Shown: positions 28,573-37,053 of the stretch, piece by piece
How the letters are laid out: every line of letters begins with the position of its first letter
Position numbering within the stretch: position 1 is the stretch's first letter
Origin: Lachnospiraceae bacterium
GTDB taxonomy: Bacteria; Bacillota; Clostridia; Lachnospirales; Lachnospiraceae
NCBI GenBank assembly: GCA_017500935.1
Contig: JAFVXW010000029.1
Span: forward strand, 186,001-250,000
DNA length: 64,000 nt
Reading direction: 5' to 3'
Made by a program: the position numbers and the translations under genes
The notes under the pieces: model-generated
Told to the model about the DNA's origin: nothing
Database searches by the model: none
Seen by the model: only the letters and a program-made list of their open reading frames with translations

Positions 28573-29208
28573 ATGGGAAAAAAAATAGTTGCAGTCAATG
28601 CAGGTCCGCGAAAGGGATGGAATACGGATACCCTGCTTACGGAGGCAGTAAAAGGGGCTGAATCTGCAGGCGCAGAGGTTGAGAAGTTTGATTTGTTCCG
28701 GCTGGAAAAATATACAGGATGTATTTCCTGTTTTGGATGTAAGAAGGAAAACAGGAAAGGTCATTGTGTCTGCAGAGACGGACTGACGCCGGTTCTTGAT
28801 GCGATCAGGGAAGCAGATGGTCTGATCATCGGTTCCCCCAATTATCTGTCAGAAATGACCGCATCTTTCAGGGCGCTTTATGAAAGATTGATTTTCCAGA
28901 GTCTTACTTATAATATGGAAAAGCCGTGCTGTAATGAACGGCCGATTCCGGTGCTTTTGATCATGACCAGTAATGCGCCCGACGCCGCATATGCCGGATT
29001 ACTGCAGAATTACAAAAATACACTGAGCCGTTTTGTGGGACCGACCGAAATTTTTGTCAGCGGAGATACGCTTCAGCTGAAAGACTACAGTAAGACAGAC
29101 TGGCCATGGACGATGTTTGATCCGGAAGCAAAGCATCACAGACATGAGACTGTTTTCCCGCAGGAATGCAGTCGTGTATATGAAATGGGAAAAACATTTA
29201 TACTGTAA
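28573..29208 (+). CDS. NADPH-dependent FMN reductase/flavodoxin-fold protein
   Basis: A 211-residue flavodoxin-fold protein. An N-terminal phosphate loop VNAGPRKGWNTDTLL is followed by the CISCFGCKK segment found in the iron-sulfur flavoprotein-like subfamily and the GLIIGSPNYLSEMTASF flavin loop. It probably transfers electrons from NAD(P)H to FMN. The ATG at 28573 has AAGGAG upstream. Last gene of the GH116 operon. Confidence 0.88.
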   Translation: MGKKIVAVNAGPRKGWNTDTLLTEAVKGAESAGAEVEKFDLFRLEKYTGCISCFGCKKENRKGHCVCRDGLTPVLDAIREADGLIIGSPNYLSEMTASFRALYERLIFQSLTYNMEKPCCNERPIPVLLIMTSNAPDAAYAGLLQNYKNTLSRFVGPTEIFVSGDTLQLKDYSKTDWPWTMFDPEAKHHRHETVFPQECSRVYEMGKTFIL

Positions 29209-29329
29209 ATATGCCTGCAGCTGCTTGTGAGGCTTTTGATTATGTCCATAATGATTATTGATCATAAAGGAAGGGCTGAATAGTATGTAAAAATACAATT
29301 GTTCGAGATGTTTTGCTAAGATTCTTCGC

Positions 29330-29357
29330 GGGGGCTGTCGGTTAGTAGACAGCCCCC
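29330..29357. terminator. Strong hairpin between operons
   Basis: Perfect 10-bp stem GGGGGCTGTC/GACAGCCCCC with an 8-nt loop, 122 bp after the reductase stop and 44 bp from the convergent DUF2961 stop. No long T run follows on either strand. Confidence 0.5.
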
Positions 29358-29400
29358 TATTGACATTTGCAATATATGCAGGAACAGATAACGTTTATTG

Positions 29401-30504
29401 TCAATTCATGGATTTCGGATTCTCCTTCAGGAAAAGTTTGCATCTTTCTTCAACCTGCAGCATCGGTTTGTGATTATAACCGATGGCTTTCTGATACCAG
29501 TAACTGGTCATTGCATAGTCGATCCAACCGCCGCCGTTTTCCAGTGTTTTTGTGAAAGTCTTCATGAACAGTTCATTTTTGAAAAAATATTGTTCATTAC
29601 TCCAATTGATGGTCAGGTCCAGGCTTTTATCAAAACGGATTACATTATTCTCCATAAAACGGTAGATGCTTAACAGGGAGTGTTTGGAGACCGAATCACA
29701 TTTGATGAAATTCATGCCGGCATAAGGCCCGTTATATTCTTTCTGGAAACCCCAACTGAATGAGAAGGAGTCTTCCGTTCCCAGATAATCCAGACTTGGC
29801 CTTTCCTCTCCATCAATACGATATTCATTGTTTGCTTCCATAACAAAATTGAACTGATCAAAAAAAGGTTCATCCGTACAGATACTGTAGGAACGTCCGA
29901 GAAGGTGACCGCTTCCGTCGATATGCAGAGCGGGAAGTCTGGTCTGGGTATTCAGCTGGAAAGACGTACGCTCCCAGGTGGCATGAAAATAACCAAAGTG
30001 GTTCTCCCATTCCGGAAGCTGTTCGTATTCCACGAAGCTGTAATTGGAATAATTGTATTTTGTTTCATTTACCAGCACAACTTTGACAGATTTTTCAAAG
30101 GGCATCGGGATAAAACAATTGTAGGATTCCGGTGCTTTTTCAATAAACTGATTACCGAAATGGAGTGCCTGGCCGCAGCAGCCATCGCCGAAGAAATCTG
30201 CCAGTGGAACGCGTGCGGCAGGTGTCGGAACATCATTATAATAAATTTCAAGAATGATCCCTCTGGCAGCATAAGCTTTTTTCTCAAAGGCAAGTCCTTG
30301 CGGGAAAATATCGGGCTCATCGGGAGTAAAATGCTGTGTGGAATGGATACAGGTGATCACACCGGGACCTTTTAGGTCGGCAATTGTGATTCTGGAAAAA
30401 GCATCCAGTGTTTCTAAGTCCGGGTAGGCATCGTAAGCCCATCCACCGTTGGACATAGTAGTTTTTCTGCTCTTTAAGCGGCATAAATCTTTCCAGTTTG
30501 ACAT
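29401..30504 (-). CDS. DUF2961/GH172-family glycosidase
   Basis: A 367-residue DUF2961 protein. Motifs are KGPGVITCIHST, VPTPAARVPLADFFGDG, the LDYLGTEDSFSFSWGF segment with the conserved Glu of the GTED motif, and SLLSIYRFMENN. GH172 members cleave alpha-D-fructofuranosides and arabinofuranosides, so a furanosidase activity is likely. No signal peptide. AGGAGGA lies 8 bp before the ATG. It is divergent from an AraC gene. Confidence 0.85.
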   Translation of the reverse strand: MSNWKDLCRLKSRKTTMSNGGWAYDAYPDLETLDAFSRITIADLKGPGVITCIHSTQHFTPDEPDIFPQGLAFEKKAYAARGIILEIYYNDVPTPAARVPLADFFGDGCCGQALHFGNQFIEKAPESYNCFIPMPFEKSVKVVLVNETKYNYSNYSFVEYEQLPEWENHFGYFHATWERTSFQLNTQTRLPALHIDGSGHLLGRSYSICTDEPFFDQFNFVMEANNEYRIDGEERPSLDYLGTEDSFSFSWGFQKEYNGPYAGMNFIKCDSVSKHSLLSIYRFMENNVIRFDKSLDLTINWSNEQYFFKNELFMKTFTKTLENGGGWIDYAMTSYWYQKAIGYNHKPMLQVEERCKLFLKENPKSMN

Positions 30505-30633
30505 AAGCGATTCCTCCTGTAGTCAGCGAGTTTGAATGCTGACATTTTATTTACGTTAAAGTATCATGTTCAGGAAAGAAAAGGTAGAGACACATATACT
30601 TTTTTTTGGTATATTTGTACTGTGTCAATTGTT

Positions 30634-30662
30634 TTGGATTGTTTGACAGCGAGACCTAAAAT
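30634..30662 (+). promoter_or_regulatory. Possible promoter of the AraC gene
   Basis: TTGGAT (30634-30639), 17 bp, TAAAAT (30657-30662), about 33 bp before the ATG. Upstream, an ATATAC/GTATAT foldback spaced by eight T (30595-30614) could be an operator. Confidence 0.45.
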
Positions 30663-30694
30663 AGAAAAATGTATTAATATGGAAGACGGCCGAA

Positions 30695-31591
30695 ATGGAA
30701 GAAAAAGGATTTAATGATAAAATAGAAAACTCGATTTTGGACATAATCGATCGTTCACTGGAATTTCATTATGTTTATGGAATATCCATGCGCGAATGGC
30801 AGCCGCACAATGAGACCACATGGAGAGTTTTGCCTTATACAACAATTGTTGCAAAAGGAAACTGCATGGCAGAATATACTGTTGAAGTCAGAAACAAAGG
30901 TGTATTTTACCTGAAAAACAATTCGGTATTTGTGATACCGGCAGGAGAAGAGTTTAAAATCGAATTAAAAGAACCGGCACTGCTTGGGAATGCCCATATC
31001 AATTATACTGTTTTGGGACAGATTGATCTTTTGTCTTTTTTTCAGTTTCCCGGTCCGATCGAAGGCAGGGCAGCAATAAGGATGATCGAACTTATGGATG
31101 AACTGGCGGAGTGTGACAGGGCATGCGGAATGGAAAATGGAGATTTATATCACCTGATCCATAGAAAACAACTGGCATTTGGATTGTTGGAACAGTTGGT
31201 GCAGATGTCTGGTCAGCGTATGGATATAAATGATAAGATATCTGATATCAAACGGATTCATGACGTGATCCGCTTTATAAATGAACATATGGCAGAAAAA
31301 ATCAGCAGAAAGAATTTGGCAGATATTGTCCACCTTTCAGAGACACGTTTTCATTATGTTTTTAAGGGAATTATGGGAGCTTCGCCCATGGATTATCTGA
31401 TGATGCAGCGGCTGCAGGAAGCTCAGAAAAGGCTTTTGGTCACAAATGATGCTGTTGGGGAAATTGCCAAAGGAGTGGGGATTGATGATGTTTCTTATTT
31501 TGGCAAGCTATTTAAACGAAAATTTTATGTCAGTCCGCTGCGTTATCGGCAGATGGGATTGGGAAGGGGAGAAAACTGTTCCGGTAAATGA
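30695..31591 (+). CDS. AraC-family regulator
   Basis: A 298-residue regulator with an N-terminal cupin-type domain (about 25-120) and a C-terminal double HTH (KISRKNLADIVHLSETRFHY, then DAVGEIAKGVGIDDVSYFGK). It is divergent from the GH172-like gene, its likely target. The start has only a weak ribosome site; no better in-frame start is near. Confidence 0.88.
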   Translation: MEEKGFNDKIENSILDIIDRSLEFHYVYGISMREWQPHNETTWRVLPYTTIVAKGNCMAEYTVEVRNKGVFYLKNNSVFVIPAGEEFKIELKEPALLGNAHINYTVLGQIDLLSFFQFPGPIEGRAAIRMIELMDELAECDRACGMENGDLYHLIHRKQLAFGLLEQLVQMSGQRMDINDKISDIKRIHDVIRFINEHMAEKISRKNLADIVHLSETRFHYVFKGIMGASPMDYLMMQRLQEAQKRLLVTNDAVGEIAKGVGIDDVSYFGKLFKRKFYVSPLRYRQMGLGRGENCSGK

Positions 31592-31962
31592 ATGTAACAG
31601 TTTAGCACAAAGCAAAAAGTTTCCGGGAATCATCATTGAATTGAAGGTATTAGAGTTTCTTTTTATAAGAAAAGCGTGAAGCTTGCAAGCAGAATGGAAA
31701 GGTTTTTGTAGAATGGGTGCATTCATGGACATAAGTGACTATAAAGAAGATTTAGAATATCGGAAAAGAAGGCACTATTAAGTATGCACCTATTCACTTA
31801 ACTCCATTTTTCTGCAAATAAAAAGTACAGATAATTTATTGGAAAAAGGCATATACAGTATCGGAAGCTGTGAACTTTCGACAAGACAGTTTCCGCTCTA
31901 TATAGGTCTAACCCCATCATCGTTGTCATACAATGTAAAAAATGTATGGCGGGGGTCACCCT
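31592..31962. other. Gap upstream of spoIIID
   Basis: No convincing gene. It holds a 7-bp inverted repeat GGTGCAT/ATGCACC (about 31717 and 31783) around a 22-codon ATG frame of unclear status. At 31927-31934 the sequence CATACAAT is identical to the -10 type used by the mother-cell sigma factor SigE, 29 bp before the spoIIID start. A matching -35 is not clear. Confidence 0.45.
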
Positions 31963-32112
31963 GTGAAAGAATATATTGAAGAACGGGCGATGGCGGTCGC
32001 CGGGTATATTATCGATTGCAATGCGACGGTGAGACAGGCGGCAAAGCAGTTTGGGATCAGTAAGAGTACGGTACATACGGATGTGACACAATGGAACGGT
32101 TTTGGTGGGTGA
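31963..32112 (+). pseudogene. spoIIID: spoIIID, 5' portion (interrupted by the 18.8-kb element)
   Basis: From GTG at 31963 (GGGGGT site upstream) the frame reads VKEYIEERAMAVAGYIIDCN, then ATVRQAAKQFGISKSTVH. This is the N-terminal half and recognition-helix region of SpoIIID, the small HTH regulator of mother-cell sporulation genes. After His38 (codon 32074-32076) the frame enters the element and ends after 11 foreign codons at 32110-32112. The missing C-terminal half lies at 50853-51002. Family members begin with nearly the same MHDYIKERT-type sequence. Confidence 0.9.
32092..32104 (+). repeat. Left recombinase-arm repeat
   Basis: TGGAACGGTTTTG, inverted with respect to 50821-50833; 15 bp from the ACAT core. 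Likely one half of the recombinase binding site in the excised circle. Confidence 0.75.
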
Positions 32113-32151
32113 TAATATGATTATCAGATAAGAATTATACCATAGGTATTA

Positions 32152-32180
32152 TTGACAAGAATTTGAGCAAGCAGTATGCT
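32152..32180 (+). promoter_or_regulatory. Strong promoter of the leader region
   Basis: Perfect TTGACA (32152-32157), 17-bp spacer, TATGCT (32175-32180). It is the first promoter inside the element and reads into the leader peptide and the acetyltransferase. Confidence 0.75.
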
Positions 32181-32207
32181 TTAGAAAAAATAAAGGAGTA
32201 CCATCGA

Positions 32208-32270
32208 ATGAAAAACGTACATCATACAATGAATCATATGTATATGCATTACGGACGTATTTGTTCGTGA
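32208..32270 (+). CDS. Putative 20-residue leader peptide
   Basis: MKNVHHTMNHMYMHYGRICS, with AAAGGAG 9 bp before the ATG and a strong promoter 28 bp further up. It contains four His and four Met. Its stop codon lies in a 7-bp inverted repeat (GTGACTG/CAGTCAC, 32267-32306). A terminator follows at 32383, before the acetyltransferase gene. This order suggests translation-controlled attenuation. No homologue is recognised. Confidence 0.5.
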   Translation: MKNVHHTMNHMYMHYGRICS

Positions 32271-32332
32271 CTGTAAGAATCTGATGAAGGATGCGCAGTC
32301 ACAGCAATTAGGTCTGATTTGTCTGTGCATAT

Positions 32333-32368
32333 AATTCGGATGATGTAGGTTTTATCGATTTTATATAA
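32333..32368 (+). pseudogene. Remnant of a HAD-family gene 3' end
   Basis: The frame reads NSDDVGFIDFI and stop, resembling the C terminus SNDDDGIADYL of the HAD gene ending at 36796. In both places the stop codon is followed by one base and then the same 48-bp repeat. Upstream frames carry stops, so only a scrap of the gene is left. Confidence 0.45.
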
Positions 32369-32369
32369 C

Positions 32370-32417
32370 TACATGTGAAGACATGCACCAGACATTTCAT
32401 TTGTTTGGTGCATTTTT
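32370..32417 (+). repeat. 48-bp direct repeat, copy 1
   Basis: Identical over 48 bases to 36798-36845. It contains a complete rho-independent terminator (see 32383). Confidence 0.9.
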
Positions 32418-32418
32418 T
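32383..32418 (+). terminator. Rho-independent terminator before the acetyltransferase
   Basis: 11-bp stem ATGCACCAGAC with GTTTGGTGCAT (32403-32413), one wobble or mismatch, then a run of six T. It stands 75 bp before the GNAT start and downstream of the leader peptide. Confidence 0.8.
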
Positions 32419-32492
32419 ATTGTTTTGCAAATGATAAGCCAAACGAGAAAAACTAGCATTATCACAGTTGAGGAAAGGAGCAGAAGAAAATT

Positions 32493-32960
32493 ATGGTACG
32501 GTTTGCAACAGAAAAAGACATTGAAAAAGTCAATGATTTGAGGAGACAAGTCAATGAGATTCATGTATTGGGACGTCCGGATATTTTTAAAGCAGGTTTT
32601 GGCAGGGAATTGCAGGATTTTGTATATATGCTGCTCAATGATGAAAACAAGGATATTCTGGTCGTTGAAAGAGTGGGGGTAATCTGTGGTATGGCGTGTG
32701 TTGACTATGTTTGTAGACCGGAATCGCCGTACATGATAGCAAGGAATTTTTATCACGTTCAGGAGATAGCTGTGGACGAAGCTTTCAGACGCCAAGGAGT
32801 TGCCAGAGAATTATTTGAATTTATGAAAGAAGATGCCAGCAGGAGAGGTCTTGATAAAATTGAACTGGATGTATGGGCTTTTAATGAATCTGCAATAGAA
32901 TTTTATGGGGCAATGGGATTCAGAGAAACGAGAAGATGGATGGAGTACAAATTAAACTGA
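32493..32960 (+). CDS. GNAT-family N-acetyltransferase
   Basis: A 155-residue acetyltransferase. Acetyl-CoA motif A is seen as EIAVDEAFRRQGVARELFEF, followed by the C-terminal NESAIEFYGAMGF that is typical of GNATs. The substrate is unknown; it could be an antibiotic, peptide or protein N-terminus. AAAGGAG precedes the ATG. It is the first cargo gene behind an attenuator-like leader and lies 15 bp from the metallohydrolase gene. Confidence 0.9.
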   Translation: MVRFATEKDIEKVNDLRRQVNEIHVLGRPDIFKAGFGRELQDFVYMLLNDENKDILVVERVGVICGMACVDYVCRPESPYMIARNFYHVQEIAVDEAFRRQGVARELFEFMKEDASRRGLDKIELDVWAFNESAIEFYGAMGFRETRRWMEYKLN

Positions 32961-32975
32961 TTGGAGGAACGTGAT

Positions 32976-33821
32976 ATGAAGTTAAAAATAATTGGTTCCG
33001 GCGGCTGTGTCAGTACGCCAAGACCGTGCTGTACATGTCCGGTGTGTGTGGAGGCACGTGAAAAAGGTTTTCCTTATGCAAGAACGGGATGTAGTTTATT
33101 GATAGAGGATGCTAATATTTTGATCGATACACCGGAGGATATCAGTTATGGGTTAAACAATGCGGGAGTTGGGACGATCGATTATATTCTCTATAGTCAT
33201 TGTGATCCGGATCACACGATGGGAATGCGTGTGATTGAACAGCTTAAGATGGATTGGCTGGAGGTGTCTTTGGGGAAGAATGTTCAAAACCCCGTTAAAA
33301 TAGCAGCTTTGCCGACGATATTAGATGATATCAGACTTCAGAGAACTAGATATGGATCTGTATTGAATTACTATGAAATGAGAGGTCTGGCAGAAACAGA
33401 AGCATTATATGAACTGGATATAAACGGGATAAAAATAGAATTGATTCCAATTGATGATGCAGAACATGTTGCGATTTTTCTGATATCGGATGTACATAGA
33501 AAAGTGATTTATGCCCCCTGTGATGTGAAACCATTTCCTGAGTGTCCAAAATTTTACGGAGCAGATTTGATGATTATCGGAAATACAATTATCGGAGAAA
33601 CCTTGAAAGGCGGATTTGCATTGAGTACAGATAATCCACTCAGAAATGAGTTGTTTGTAATGGAAGAGGTGGTTGAAATACAGAAGAAGTACAATATTAA
33701 GGAAGTAATCATCACGCATATCGAAGAAGACTGGGGAAAGTCCTATGACGATTATAAAGAACTGGAAAAAAGATATCAGGGAATTCGCTTTGCATATGAT
33801 GGGATGGATATACCATTGTAG
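32976..33821 (+). CDS. PhnP-like metallo-beta-lactamase-fold hydrolase
   Basis: A 281-residue MBL-fold protein. The opening KLKIIGSGGCVSTPRP is followed by a CCTCPVC cluster found in PhnP-type cyclic phosphodiesterases, then the metal motif SHCDPDHTMG. The C-terminal THIEEDWGKSYDDY supplies a late His. The ATG at 32976 has GGAGG upstream; an in-frame TTG at 32961 is weaker. It probably cleaves a small phosphodiester or a modified nucleotide, with the substrate unknown. Confidence 0.85.
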   Translation: MKLKIIGSGGCVSTPRPCCTCPVCVEAREKGFPYARTGCSLLIEDANILIDTPEDISYGLNNAGVGTIDYILYSHCDPDHTMGMRVIEQLKMDWLEVSLGKNVQNPVKIAALPTILDDIRLQRTRYGSVLNYYEMRGLAETEALYELDINGIKIELIPIDDAEHVAIFLISDVHRKVIYAPCDVKPFPECPKFYGADLMIIGNTIIGETLKGGFALSTDNPLRNELFVMEEVVEIQKKYNIKEVIITHIEEDWGKSYDDYKELEKRYQGIRFAYDGMDIPL

Positions 33822-33921
33822 TTAGATTCGCCTATTGTGATAATCGATTCGCAAATTGATCGGCAGACGAATCCCGCTACTGATTGTTATGATTAAGAAA
33901 AAAGAAAGGCGGTATGTTAAT

Positions 33922-35034
33922 ATGATTCATTTTAAACTTGCAGAGCTTCGAAAAAAGAATAATCTTACACAGCAGGAACTGGGAGATATTCTGAATGTTT
34001 CTTATCAGACGATCAGTAAATGGGAGAATAGCGTAGTATTCCCAGACATATCTGTTTTACCTCAGATCAGCAGCTATTTTGGGGTATCTGTCGATGCGTT
34101 GCTTGGTCTGGTTCCTTTAGGAGAAGAATATTCTCCGTCAAATTCAGGAACAGTAGAATATTGGAACCAAAGATTGGATTATCTGAAAATGACGCGTAAG
34201 AGTATGTGGAATGAGGATTATTTTCAGTTTTTGATTACGGCTGTGTGGAACATAAATAAACCGATAACTGTTCTGGATTGTGGATGTGGATATGGAGCCT
34301 TAGGGTTATTGATTATGCCGTTATTGCCGGAAGGAAGCAAATACACTGGAATCGATTTTTCCGAAACCATGATTGAGTCAGCAAAAAAGATATACCGGGA
34401 TTCCGGGATAAGTGCAGAGTTTGTTCTTTCTGATATTTTATCTTATCAGCCCAAAGAAAAATACGACATGGTTATCAGCCAAGCGGTATTGCGGCATGTA
34501 GATGATGGAGAAAGGTTTTTGCGAAAAATGGCAGAGTTCTTGAAGAAAGATGGTATTTTGGTCAGCATGGAATGCAATCGGGAGTTTGAGGCAGACGGGT
34601 TGTATATCAGAGGAATGGATTACAGCCGATTATGTCAACATGAAGGATTGAATAAACTATGGCAAACAGAACTGCAGAGGCAAAACAGAGATTATTCTAT
34701 TGCGATGAAAATTCCCCATTATATGAAGAAAATGGGATTGAAAAATATTTCCACAAGAATGAATGACAGGGTAACTTTTTTAGAACCTGAACAGGAGATG
34801 TATGATGAACTACTGGAAAGTATCATCAAAGCAGATTATTGGGATGATGAAAAAACAGATGCAGAAATCGAAGCAGATATTTCTTATTTTATGAATCATG
34901 GAATGAGCAGAAAAGAGGCAGAAGATTATTGCCGACAGCAAAACGGTATTGTGAAATACTTAAAGAAGAACAGAGAGAAAGCAGCAATTACGAAAGCTAC
35001 GGGATATATGATATCTTATGGGTGGAAAGTATAA
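33922..35034 (+). CDS. XRE-HTH/SAM-methyltransferase fusion 1
   Basis: A 370-residue protein. Residues 5-65 are a Cro/C1 HTH (LRKKNNLTQQELGDILNVSY, then QTISKWENSVVFPDI). Residues about 115-240 are a class I methyltransferase (VLDCGCGYGALGLL, GIDFSETMIESAK, and DMVISQAVLRHVDD). The start at 33922 is chosen because it begins the HTH and has AAAGGCGG nearby. It is one of three such fusions in the element. Each probably binds DNA and methylates a small molecule or protein; nothing indicates a DNA methylase. Confidence 0.85.
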   Translation: MIHFKLAELRKKNNLTQQELGDILNVSYQTISKWENSVVFPDISVLPQISSYFGVSVDALLGLVPLGEEYSPSNSGTVEYWNQRLDYLKMTRKSMWNEDYFQFLITAVWNINKPITVLDCGCGYGALGLLIMPLLPEGSKYTGIDFSETMIESAKKIYRDSGISAEFVLSDILSYQPKEKYDMVISQAVLRHVDDGERFLRKMAEFLKKDGILVSMECNREFEADGLYIRGMDYSRLCQHEGLNKLWQTELQRQNRDYSIAMKIPHYMKKMGLKNISTRMNDRVTFLEPEQEMYDELLESIIKADYWDDEKTDAEIEADISYFMNHGMSRKEAEDYCRQQNGIVKYLKKNREKAAITKATGYMISYGWKV

Positions 35035-35047
35035 AAATATGCAGTAA

Positions 35048-35096
35048 GGTTGAATTCAAAGGCGGGGCAAAAGACTCCCCGCTTTTGGATTCAACC
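35048..35096 (+). promoter_or_regulatory. Long perfect-type hairpin between methyltransferase genes
   Basis: 20-bp arms (35048-35067 and 35077-35096) pair with only two G-T positions around a 9-nt loop. No T run follows, so it may stabilise or process the mRNA rather than terminate it. Confidence 0.5.
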
Positions 35097-35186
35097 GGTG
35101 GTAGAGTAAAAATATATGATTAAACTATCCAGTTATTGGTTTAACGATCTTTTTGATATATGGTTATATCAGGAGGTGGCGTGAAG

Positions 35187-35996
35187 ATGAATATAGGATC
35201 GGTTATACTGAATAAAAGGAAGGCGCTTGGTTATACGCAGCAAGTTTTGGCTGATAAACTGCATGTTTCATTTCAGGCTGTTTCGAAATGGGAGAATGGA
35301 ACAGCTTATCCAGAAGTAGAATTACTTCCGGTTATAGCTGCAATATTGGGAATCAGCGTAGATGCACTTCTTGGGTATCGTTCAGCGGTGGTTACAGAGT
35401 ATGAGAATCGATATCAGACAGAGGATTATTATTGGGGAGTGGTTCCGAATCGTTTATGCTATGAAATTATGAAATTGCGGCCGCCTATAAAACCATTGAA
35501 AGTTTTGGATATGGGGTGTGGAGAAGGAAAAGATGCCGTATTTCTCGCCAGAAACGGATATATTGTGTCAGCGTTTGATGTATCAGACTCCGGGCTTGAA
35601 AAAGGAAAAAGAATGGCTGAAAAATGTGGGACTTATGTGGATTTTTTCAAGGCAAACATATTAGATTATCGGCTGTCTGAGAATTTTGATATTATTTTCA
35701 GCAGTGGAGTGTTTCACTATATTGCTCCGAATATACGAACTGAGATAACAGAGAATCTGAAGCAGTATACAAATAAAAAGGGAATCCATGCGATAAATGT
35801 ATTTGTGGAAAAACCATTCATTGAACGCGCTCCGGATGAAGAAGCAGCGGAAAGATATCATTGGAAATCAGGTGAACTTTTTACATATTACCATGATTGG
35901 TTATTGTGGCGGACTGAAGAAGTTATTTTTGACTGTAATAGCGGTGGGAAACCGCATCAACATTGCATGGACATTATGATTGCGGAGAAAAAATAG
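35187..35996 (+). CDS. XRE-HTH/SAM-methyltransferase fusion 2
   Basis: A 269-residue protein: HTH at residues 3-60 (LNKRKALGYTQQVLADKLHV, then FQAVSKWENGTAYPE) and a TehB-like methyltransferase at about 95-230 (VLDMGCGEGKDAVFLARNGY and IIFSSGVFHYI). ATG at 35187 has AGGAGG 10 bp upstream; GTG at 35181 is an alternative. It shares layout but little sequence with fusions 1 and 3. Confidence 0.85.
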   Translation: MNIGSVILNKRKALGYTQQVLADKLHVSFQAVSKWENGTAYPEVELLPVIAAILGISVDALLGYRSAVVTEYENRYQTEDYYWGVVPNRLCYEIMKLRPPIKPLKVLDMGCGEGKDAVFLARNGYIVSAFDVSDSGLEKGKRMAEKCGTYVDFFKANILDYRLSENFDIIFSSGVFHYIAPNIRTEITENLKQYTNKKGIHAINVFVEKPFIERAPDEEAAERYHWKSGELFTYYHDWLLWRTEEVIFDCNSGGKPHQHCMDIMIAEKK

Positions 35997-36013
35997 AAGG
36001 AAAATCTCAGAAC

Positions 36014-36796
36014 ATGGATAAAAAAGTTTTGTTATTTGATTTGGATGGAACTTTACTCCGAAGTGATAAAAGTATTTCGAAGTACACGTTAAATGTTCTT
36101 CATAAATGCAGAGAACAGGGATATTTGATAGGGGTAGCCACTGCCAGGAGTGAAAAGAATTCGGAGAAATTTGTAAAGGAACTCTGTCCGAATATCGTAA
36201 TATCTTGTGATGGTGCGCTTGTGAAATATAATGATGTTTATATTTATATAGCAGAGTTTACTGTTGATGAAACAAGAAACATGATTGATACTGCAAGAAA
36301 GATATGCGGAGAAACATGTGAAATTACCATTGATACAGTGAATGAACATTATTGGAATTATAAGATCGACCCTAAAGAATTTGATGACAGTTGGGGAGAT
36401 ACCATATATACAGATTATGGAGATTTTAATAATAAAGCACTAAAATTTTGTGTTGAAATATTGGAACCAAACAAGGCACTGGAATTGGCGAAAATGTTAA
36501 ATGAGTGCGATTGTGTTAAATTTTCGGATTCCGCTTGGTACAAATTTACTCAAAAATCTGCCACCAAAGAAAATGCAGTAAGAAACTTATGCGCGAAATG
36601 CAAGATTTCTCCGGCCAATATCATTGCATTCGGAGATGATTTGGTAGACATGGGGATGCTAAGATTTTGTGGGAAAGGAATTGCTATGGGGAATGCAGTG
36701 GATGAAGTGAAGAACATAGCAGATTTGGTAATCGGAAGTAACGATGATGATGGAATAGCAGATTATTTGGCTGAAAGTTTTATGGAACTTTTATAG
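36014..36796 (+). CDS. HAD-superfamily (Cof-type) phosphatase
   Basis: A 260-residue HAD hydrolase. Motif I is LLFDLDGTLLRSD; motif II is GVATARSEKN; motif IV is IIAFGDDLVDMGML near the C terminus. Cof-type members dephosphorylate small molecules such as sugar phosphates or flavins. The ATG at 36014 follows AAGGA. It lies 17 bp after fusion 2, and its stop is one base from the second 48-bp repeat. Confidence 0.9.
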   Translation: MDKKVLLFDLDGTLLRSDKSISKYTLNVLHKCREQGYLIGVATARSEKNSEKFVKELCPNIVISCDGALVKYNDVYIYIAEFTVDETRNMIDTARKICGETCEITIDTVNEHYWNYKIDPKEFDDSWGDTIYTDYGDFNNKALKFCVEILEPNKALELAKMLNECDCVKFSDSAWYKFTQKSATKENAVRNLCAKCKISPANIIAFGDDLVDMGMLRFCGKGIAMGNAVDEVKNIADLVIGSNDDDGIADYLAESFMELL

Positions 36797-36797
36797 T

Positions 36798-36845
36798 TAC
36801 ATGTGAAGACATGCACCAGACATTTCATTTGTTTGGTGCATTTTT
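36798..36845 (+). repeat. 48-bp direct repeat, copy 2, with terminator
   Basis: Identical to 32370-32417. It carries the same 11-bp terminator stem with a run of five T. It begins one base after the HAD stop codon. Confidence 0.9.
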
Positions 36846-37053
36846 GGTTTTACTATTGAGTCAGGAAAGTATTATTACAATTTGGATGTAAAAGATGTAA
36901 GTACATCTGGAAATCATGGATTCAGAAAATTTTTCAAAGTTGTTTTCGGTGATTTTTCGCAACTATAGGTTTCCCAAAAAAACTTTAAAGTTGGTGGAAT
37001 AAATAATGAGAACTCTGTACAATTAACTTTATAAATACGTCGGAGGATTATTT

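Noticed and set aside
32208-32270. Histidine-operon leader
   Set aside because: His codons are scattered rather than in a run, and no histidine-synthesis genes follow.
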